Source: Bacillota bacterium (lineage in GTDB: Bacteria; Bacillota; Clostridia; Lachnospirales; Lachnospiraceae). From it: a DNA stretch of 9,089 bases. A program made the translations under genes and the position numbers. Every line of letters begins with the position of its first letter. Positions within the stretch are counted from its first letter, which is position 1. Location of the stretch: the NCBI GenBank assembly GCA_023436765.1, contig JAEZHX010000180.1:1-9089 (forward strand). The letters run 5' to 3'. The notes beneath the pieces were generated by a model. The model ran no database searches, was not told the origin of the DNA, and saw nothing but the letters and a program-made list of their open reading frames with translations. Positions 5,351-9,089 of the stretch are shown in pieces.

Positions 5351-6127
5351 TTATGCCTCCTCCTTATTATACTGCTTATAAAGCTCGAAAAATGCATCTT
5401 CCAGGTCGTGAGTCCCTGTCTTAGCAAGGATCTCCTTTAAGGTTCCTTCTAAAACCAGTTCACCATTAATAATAATACCGATGCGGTCACACAGCTTCTC
5501 TGCTTCAGACATAATATGGGTGGAGATGATGACAGTCTTTCCCTCTTGCTTTAAAAGCTTCAGATAATCCGTAACATTCCGGGCAGTAACGATATCCAGT
5601 CCGTTCGTAGGCTCATCAAAGATTACGACCTCAGGATCATGTACCAGACTTACTGCGATGGAAGCTTTTTGTTTCATACCGGTTGAAAGTTCATTGATTT
5701 TCTTATCCTCAAAACCCTTAATTCCAAAATGATCAAAAAGCATCGCCCGTCTGGAATTTATGGTCTGCTCATCCTGTCCATGGAGCCTTCCGAAAAAATT
5801 GAACATGTACTTTGACGAAAATTGCGGATCCAGTTTAATCTCATTTGTAAGGAAACTAATCTTCTCCCTGACCTTTACGGAATCATTAACAGTATCCAAT
5901 CCACATACATGGATACTTCCCTCAGTAGGTTTCAACAGAGTAGCAATGCAGCGGAGTGCTGTCGTCTTACCTGCACCATTCGGTCCTAACAGCCCATAGA
6001 TCTCACCGGGTTTTGCTGTTAGGCTCAGATGCTTCACTGCCTTCTTCATGTTTTTCCTGGTCTTCTGCTCCTGCATCTGTTTCTTGGATAGCTTATAGAC
6101 CTTCGTTAAGTTCTGAATTCTAATCAT
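5351..6127 (-). CDS. natA: ABC transporter ATP-binding protein, NatA-like
   Basis: The ATPase subunit of the exporter formed with the NatB-like permease. The 258-residue protein contains Walker A GPNGAGKT (48-55), the signature LSTGMKQK (147-154), Walker B VVIFDEPTNGLD (167-178) and the H-loop histidine H204 in ISTH. The usual Q-loop glutamine is not evident: the segment reads SFLTNEIKL (91-99), a feature I associate with this NatA-like subgroup. An 18-residue Lys/Gln-rich insertion (about 13-30) follows the first strand. The start ATG has GGAGG 7 bases upstream. A strong sigma-A promoter lies between dtd and this gene and a terminator follows natB, so natA-natB is a two-gene operon. No NatK/NatR-type two-component regulator is in the window. 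Confidence 0.88.
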   Translation of the reverse strand: MIRIQNLTKVYKLSKKQMQEQKTRKNMKKAVKHLSLTAKPGEIYGLLGPNGAGKTTALRCIATLLKPTEGSIHVCGLDTVNDSVKVREKISFLTNEIKLDPQFSSKYMFNFFGRLHGQDEQTINSRRAMLFDHFGIKGFEDKKINELSTGMKQKASIAVSLVHDPEVVIFDEPTNGLDIVTARNVTDYLKLLKQEGKTVIISTHIMSEAEKLCDRIGIIINGELVLEGTLKEILAKTGTHDLEDAFFELYKQYNKEEA

Positions 6128-6192
6128 ACCGATCCCTCCGCCTGCTATACTTTCCCATATTTAAGTATTATTTTCCATCGCTTCCTATAGTA

Positions 6193-6220
6193 AGTATAAA
6201 AAATTTAGACGTTTTGTCAA
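6193..6220 (-). promoter_or_regulatory. Sigma-A promoter of natAB
   Basis: On the minus strand TTGACA (6215-6220, perfect) is followed by 16 bases and TATACT (6193-6198, 5 of 6). It begins 8 bases past the dtd stop codon. The leader to the natA ATG is about 60 bases and includes a weak ATACTT/AAGTAT inverted repeat (about 6151-6172). Confidence 0.82.
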
Positions 6221-6228
6221 TCCTTTTT

Positions 6229-6675
6229 CTAAAGAATTTTCTCATCCAGAATGATGGTGAAGGGTCCGTCATTGATCAGTGACACCTTCATATCGGCACC
6301 GAATTCTCCGGCCTCCACCTTTCCCATCCGCTGTTTTATCTGATTAAGGAAGTATTCATAGAGCTCTTCTGCCAGTACAGCACCGCCGGCATGGATAAAA
6401 TCCGGTCTGTTTCCCTTCTTGCAGTCGGCATACAAAGTGAATTGGGACACCACCAGAATCTCTCCGCCCACTTCAGTAAGAGATAGGTTGGTTTTCCCGT
6501 TTTCGTCGGGAAAAATTCTAAGCTTCAAGATCTTATCGAGGTATTTGTCGGCTATTTCCTTCGTATCCGCCTTCCCGACTCCAAGAAGAATCAGGTATCC
6601 CTTCCCGATTTTTCCGGTTGTTTTTCCCTCTACCTTAACTTCCGCTTCCGATACTCTCTGAATTACGATTCTCAT
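6229..6675 (-). CDS. dtd: D-aminoacyl-tRNA deacylase (DTD)
   Basis: Hydrolyses D-aminoacyl-tRNAs, such as D-Tyr-tRNA, and also mischarged Gly-tRNA(Ala), recycling the tRNA and keeping D-amino acids out of proteins. The 148-residue protein has the full family sequence: [17 protein letters not shown] at the N-terminus, SQFTLYAD (77-84), GNRPDF (88-93), FGADMKV (125-131) and NDGPFT (135-140), the last holding the cross-subunit Gly-cisPro motif that sets chirality. The reading frame is open upstream to 6723, but the start at 6675 is chosen: it begins the canonical MRIVIQRV and has GAAAGGA 6 bases upstream. No terminator is visible between dtd and the natA promoter. Upstream lies a 268-bp palindromic element that seems to supply its -35 box. 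Confidence 0.96.
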   Translation of the reverse strand: MRIVIQRVSEAEVKVEGKTTGKIGKGYLILLGVGKADTKEIADKYLDKILKLRIFPDENGKTNLSLTEVGGEILVVSQFTLYADCKKGNRPDFIHAGGAVLAEELYEYFLNQIKQRMGKVEAGEFGADMKVSLINDGPFTIILDEKIL

Positions 6676-6696
6676 AGCATATCCTTTCGTGTGGTA

Positions 6697-6723
6697 ATTA
6701 TAATGATAAGATGAAAGCGTCAA
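6697..6723 (-). promoter_or_regulatory. Candidate dtd promoter with -35 inside the palindromic element
   Basis: On the minus strand TTGACG (6718-6723, 5 of 6) is followed by a 15-base spacer and a perfect TATAAT (6697-6702). The -35 box is within the terminal inverted repeat of the 6710-6977 element, while the -10 box is in the flanking DNA. The spacer is short for sigma-A and the leader only about 15 bases, so confidence is moderate. Confidence 0.55.
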
Positions 6724-6977
6724 AACCCTTTATGTATTAATGAATTCGTCAATTTACACCAGTTTTGTTGATACGAGTAATCCAAATCATATTTATTCGC
6801 AACACGCTTCCGCTTGGATGAAGTACGTAGTGGTACATAAGACCACAAAATACGTGGTCTAAGTACCAACGACTTCATACAGTTGCTCATTAAATATGTT
6901 TTGATATTACTCGTAATGTAGTATTACTGGTGTAAATTGACGAAGGTTAATGTTATGAGGGTTTTGACACTTTCATC
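6710..6977. repeat. 268-bp long inverted-repeat element, MITE-like, non-coding
   Basis: The whole stretch is one imperfect palindrome. The ends read GATGAAAGCGTCAAAACCCT (6710-6729) and the complement of 6958-6977, differing at one base. Moving inward, these blocks pair exactly: TTCGTCAATTTACACCAGT (6745-6763 with 6926-6944), TACGAGTAAT (6772-6781 with 6906-6915), CATATTTA (6788-6795 with 6891-6898), GCAAC (6799-6803 with 6882-6886), ATGAAGT (6818-6824 with 6872-6878), TGGTAC (6831-6836 with 6863-6868) and AGACCAC (6840-6846 with 6854-6860). The apex loop is seven bases (6847-6853). It encodes no plausible protein. I see no clear target-site duplication. The structure fits a miniature inverted-repeat transposable element or an ERIC-like intergenic palindrome; mobility is inference, as no second copy is in the window. 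Confidence 0.85.
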
Positions 6978-7111
6978 CCTATATTCTTTCTCTAAAACTC
7001 CTCTATTCTTCTTTCTTTACTTCTCTCTTTACTTTTCCCTGTAATATACTCACTACAGTCTGTTATATATAGAGTCATTATATAGAGTTATTGAGCTATT
7101 CGTTATTCCTG
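6978..7111. other. Non-coding spacer with homopyrimidine-rich tract after the glycosylase gene
   Basis: The plus strand from about 6983 to 7040 is almost all C and T, with scattered single A's (the minus strand is purine-rich and contains AGTAAAGA twice, 12 bases apart). Next to it TATATAGAGT occurs twice (7066-7075 and 7079-7088). No gene, hairpin terminator or clear promoter is seen here. Confidence 0.5.
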
Positions 7112-7603
7112 TTACTCCAGTCCTGTTCTTAGGCAACTCCATTGCTGAATTAGTTTTTCCAGGGAGCAGGTGGCATTGGCGGGGCTGGTGGAGGGGAGCT
7201 GTTGGATGTCCCTATCCGTTACAGGTCTGATATATCGCTGGTATAACCGGTATGCCGTCCCACCATTGGCAAATAGCGCTTTGATTTCGGTCCGATTTAA
7301 TAATGCGCCGATATCGTTCGGCACCACATTTCTGATGCTGCTGTCTGAGGAGCCTGTTATTTCACAGCTTTGTATCACATCCCATACAGCGATCCGGTTC
7401 CTTAAGAGCAGCTGCTTCTTCTCTTCAATGCTCCCGGGAAGCGGCTCACCATATAGCCCGCTGATTACCCTCCAGAACCGGTTCTGCGGATGATGGTAAT
7501 AGAACTCCCCCTCTCTGGATTTCACCGAGGGGAAGGTCCCGAGGATCAATAGCTTTGAGCTGGAATCATAGACCGGTGGAAAAGGGTGAGTCATCCTCTC
7601 CAT
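7112..7603 (-). CDS. Hypoxanthine (deoxyinosine)/uracil-DNA glycosylase, UDG superfamily family 6-like
   Basis: A base-excision repair enzyme of the uracil-DNA glycosylase superfamily, expected to remove hypoxanthine (from deaminated adenine) and perhaps uracil from DNA. The 163-residue protein has the family start LLILGTFPSVKSREGEFYYHHPQNRFW (18-44). N41 in HPQNRFW is the likely counterpart of the catalytic Asn of the Methanosarcina family-6 enzyme. It also has the central VWDVIQSCEITGSSDSSIRNVVPNDI (73-98), FANGGTA (111-117) and the C-terminal DNA-binding motif LPSTSPANA (136-144). The ATG at 7603 has GGAGG 7 bases upstream; a second ATG three codons on is too close to its own GGAGAGG. It follows deoB by 95 bases with no clear terminator between, so the two may be co-transcribed. 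Confidence 0.87.
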   Translation of the reverse strand: MERMTHPFPPVYDSSSKLLILGTFPSVKSREGEFYYHHPQNRFWRVISGLYGEPLPGSIEEKKQLLLRNRIAVWDVIQSCEITGSSDSSIRNVVPNDIGALLNRTEIKALFANGGTAYRLYQRYIRPVTDRDIQQLPSTSPANATCSLEKLIQQWSCLRTGLE

Positions 7604-7640
7604 ATATCGTCCTCCATCCTCTTAACAAACTAATCAGTTC

Positions 7641-7695
7641 ATATCCTGATCCTATAATCCAGGAGTGAATGCCGGCCTTGCAGGTATTCATTCCT
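7641..7695. other. Stem-loops in the deoB-glycosylase gap
   Basis: AGGAGTGAAT (7661-7670) pairs with ATTCATTCCT (7686-7695), with one imperfect position, around a 15-base loop. An overlapping smaller repeat, TCCTG (7644-7648) with CAGGA (7660-7664), shares bases with the first arm, so the two cannot form at once. No T run follows on the minus strand, so I do not call it a terminator. Confidence 0.35.
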
Positions 7696-7698
7696 ACA

Positions 7699-8877
7699 TC
7701 ATTTATTAAGGATCTCACCAAGGAAGGAGGTTCCCTCTATCTCAGGCTTAAGCTCGAAATAATCAAGGATAGTTGCCGCAATATCGGAAAAGGTACTTCT
7801 TGTACCGACATTCTTACCCTTCCTTATCTTATCCCCATAAATAACTAGAGGAATGTACTCTCTGGAATGGTCCGTGGAAGGTGTTGACGGATCGCAGCCA
7901 TGATCGGCAGTAATCATCAGAATATCATCCTCCTTCAGACCATCCATGATTCTGGGTAACTGGCTGTCAAAGTAGCTGAGGGCTTTTGCATATCCATCCA
8001 CATTATTCCTGTGTCCGTATACCATATCAAAATCCACCAGGTTTACAAAGCAGATCCCATTAAAATCCCTTCCGGTTCTCTCAATCAGCCTCTCAATCCC
8101 CTCTTCATTATTCTGTGTACGAACCGTATCTGTAATTCCCTTTCCGGCATAGATATCATAGATCTTTCCTACTGCAAGTACATCATAGCCTGCTTGGGAC
8201 AGCTGATCCAGCATCGTTATAGAGGGTGCCAGAGAATAATCATGGCGGTTTGTTGTCCTTGAAAAATCAGGGTATGCACCCGTAAAGGGTCTTGCGATTA
8301 CTCTTCCGACAGCATGCTCTCCCTGCAGCAGCTCTCTGGCAATTTCACAATACCGATAAAGCTCCTTCACAGGAACGATATCCTCATGTGCTGCAATCTG
8401 GAACACACTATCTGCGGAGGTATACACAATCAGCGCACCTGTCTCCACATGCTCTCTTCCATAATCCCTGATTACATCTGTGCCGGAATAAGGCAGATTG
8501 CAGATTGCTTTCCTGCCGGTCCTCTCTTCAAACTCCTTGATTACCTCCTCGGGAAACCCATTCGGGTAGGTGGGAAACGGCTTTTCCGATATGATCCCGG
8601 CTATCTCCCAATGGCCTGTCGTCGTATCCTTCCCGTTAGAGCTTTCTGCCAATCTTGCTACACTTCCCTCAAATAAATCATTGCTGCTTACTTCGGGAAA
8701 CTTCTCCTTTACTCCGTCTATGTGAAATAACCCGAGCTTCTTCATATTCGGCATCATAAAGTATTCGCTTTGGGATGCCGCATACAGAGTGTTACTTCCC
8801 TCATCCCCATATTTTCCGGCATCGGGCATCTCACCAATTCCTACGCTATCCAGTACTACTAAAAATACTCGTTTCAT
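7699..8877 (-). CDS. deoB: Phosphopentomutase
   Basis: Interconverts (deoxy)ribose 1-phosphate and 5-phosphate, linking nucleoside phosphorolysis to central carbon metabolism. The 392-residue cytoplasmic enzyme belongs to the alkaline phosphatase superfamily and binds two manganese ions. Visible elements: D10 in VVLDSVGIGEMPDA, the phosphorylated threonine region GKDTTTGHWE (82-91, T85 as in the Bacillus cereus enzyme), D156 in YTSADSVFQ, DFDMVYGHR (282-290) with D284 and H289, ADHGCDP (324-330) with D325 and H326, and STDHSREYIP (334-343) with H337. The length is normal and no key residue is missing. The start ATG has GGAGG 6 bases upstream. It has its own sigma-A promoter and a leader of about 155 bases with palindromes that may be operators. 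Confidence 0.97.
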   Translation of the reverse strand: MKRVFLVVLDSVGIGEMPDAGKYGDEGSNTLYAASQSEYFMMPNMKKLGLFHIDGVKEKFPEVSSNDLFEGSVARLAESSNGKDTTTGHWEIAGIISEKPFPTYPNGFPEEVIKEFEERTGRKAICNLPYSGTDVIRDYGREHVETGALIVYTSADSVFQIAAHEDIVPVKELYRYCEIARELLQGEHAVGRVIARPFTGAYPDFSRTTNRHDYSLAPSITMLDQLSQAGYDVLAVGKIYDIYAGKGITDTVRTQNNEEGIERLIERTGRDFNGICFVNLVDFDMVYGHRNNVDGYAKALSYFDSQLPRIMDGLKEDDILMITADHGCDPSTPSTDHSREYIPLVIYGDKIRKGKNVGTRSTFSDIAATILDYFELKPEIEGTSFLGEILNK

Positions 8878-9040
8878 AATCGTCCTCCATTCTGTCCAAG
8901 AATTTTGTTTTCTGATTTTTTATACTCGCGAATATGTGTCAGCACAAATTCACCATATGAATAAATATTTGTATTACGTCACACCGCAGATTTCCTGCAG
9001 CATTGCCACTTATTCTTAAACATAAAGTTCTTATGGCTCT
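8878..9040 (-). promoter_or_regulatory. Palindrome-rich deoB leader (possible operator sites)
   Basis: Three symmetric sites lie between the promoter and the ATG. ATTCT-n5-AGAAT is at 8889-8903 and ATTCA-n5-TGAAT at 8948-8962; both have the same 5-5-5 geometry. A longer one, GAATATGTG (8930-8938) with CACAAATTC (8943-8951) around TCAG, has one mismatch. A weak second promoter (TTGTGC 8942-8947, 17 bases, TATAAA 8919-8924, minus strand) overlaps the long palindrome. No known riboswitch class is recognised. Confidence 0.4.
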
Positions 9041-9069
9041 ATTATAATAATTTTACTTCCTTATGTCCA
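9041..9069 (-). promoter_or_regulatory. Sigma-A promoter of deoB
   Basis: On the minus strand TGGACA (9064-9069, 5 of 6) is followed by 17 bases and a perfect TATAAT (9041-9046). It gives a long untranslated leader of about 155 bases before deoB. Confidence 0.75.
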
Positions 9070-9089
9070 TGACTTAATCACGTTCAACC

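Noticed and set aside
6676..6723. Longer dtd frame starting at 6723
   Set aside because: The family begins at MRIVIQRV, which has its own ribosome site; the extension would run through the candidate promoter and into the palindromic element.
6695..6992. Target-site duplication flanking the palindromic element
   Set aside because: The flanks (left ...AATGATAA, right CCTATATT...) share no convincing direct repeat, so I do not claim one.
6983..7090. Repeat array such as CRISPR
   Set aside because: Repeats are only 8-10 bases, occur twice, and lack regular spacers.
7661..7695. Intrinsic terminator of deoB
   Set aside because: The stem is not followed by a T run in the direction of transcription.
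8314..8676. Plus-strand open frame of 120 codons inside deoB
   Set aside because: Fully antisense to a well conserved enzyme gene; no supporting start signals.
8878..9040. Purine or other riboswitch in the deoB leader
   Set aside because: The core bases of the purine riboswitch and other classes I know are not seen; symmetric DNA sites explain the leader better.

Overview
The window looks like a chromosomal piece of a spore-forming, anaerobic, moderately AT-rich Firmicute, most likely a Clostridia/Lachnospiraceae-type genome. The evidence is the spoVT–mazG–rqcP–yabP–yabQ–divIC order (conserved in endospore formers), strong AGGAGG ribosome sites before almost every gene, and sigma-A type promoters. 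Every gene I can support lies on the minus strand, so transcription runs from high to low coordinates. The taxonomic placement is inference.

Right part (about 7.1-9.1 kb): deoB (phosphopentomutase) with its own promoter and a palindrome-rich leader of roughly 155 nt, followed by a family-6-type hypoxanthine/uracil-DNA glycosylase gene. A 436-base gap (6676-7111) follows. It is dominated by a 268-bp near-perfect inverted repeat (6710-6977) that looks like a MITE or a large hairpin element, next to a purine/pyrimidine-biased tract. Then come dtd (D-aminoacyl-tRNA deacylase), whose likely promoter takes its -35 box from the end of that element, and a natA-natB-like ABC exporter operon with a strong promoter and a terminator.

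Left part (1-3.9 kb): the sporulation and cell-division cluster. spoVT is a single-gene unit with a sigma-G/F-like promoter and a clear terminator. mazG and hup (HU) share an extended -10 sigma-A promoter and end at a terminator. rqcP, yabP, yabQ and divIC follow, with a sigma-E-like promoter between rqcP and yabP. A tRNA-Met(CAU) with a consensus promoter closes the window at its left edge.

Functionally, the cluster combines housekeeping and quality control (MazG nucleotide sanitation, RqcP ribosome rescue, HU nucleoid structure, DivIC division) with sporulation genes (SpoVT forespore regulator; YabP/YabQ cortex formation). deoB and the glycosylase share a theme of purine deoxynucleoside salvage and deaminated-base repair. 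The most novel-looking item is the 268-bp palindromic element before dtd.
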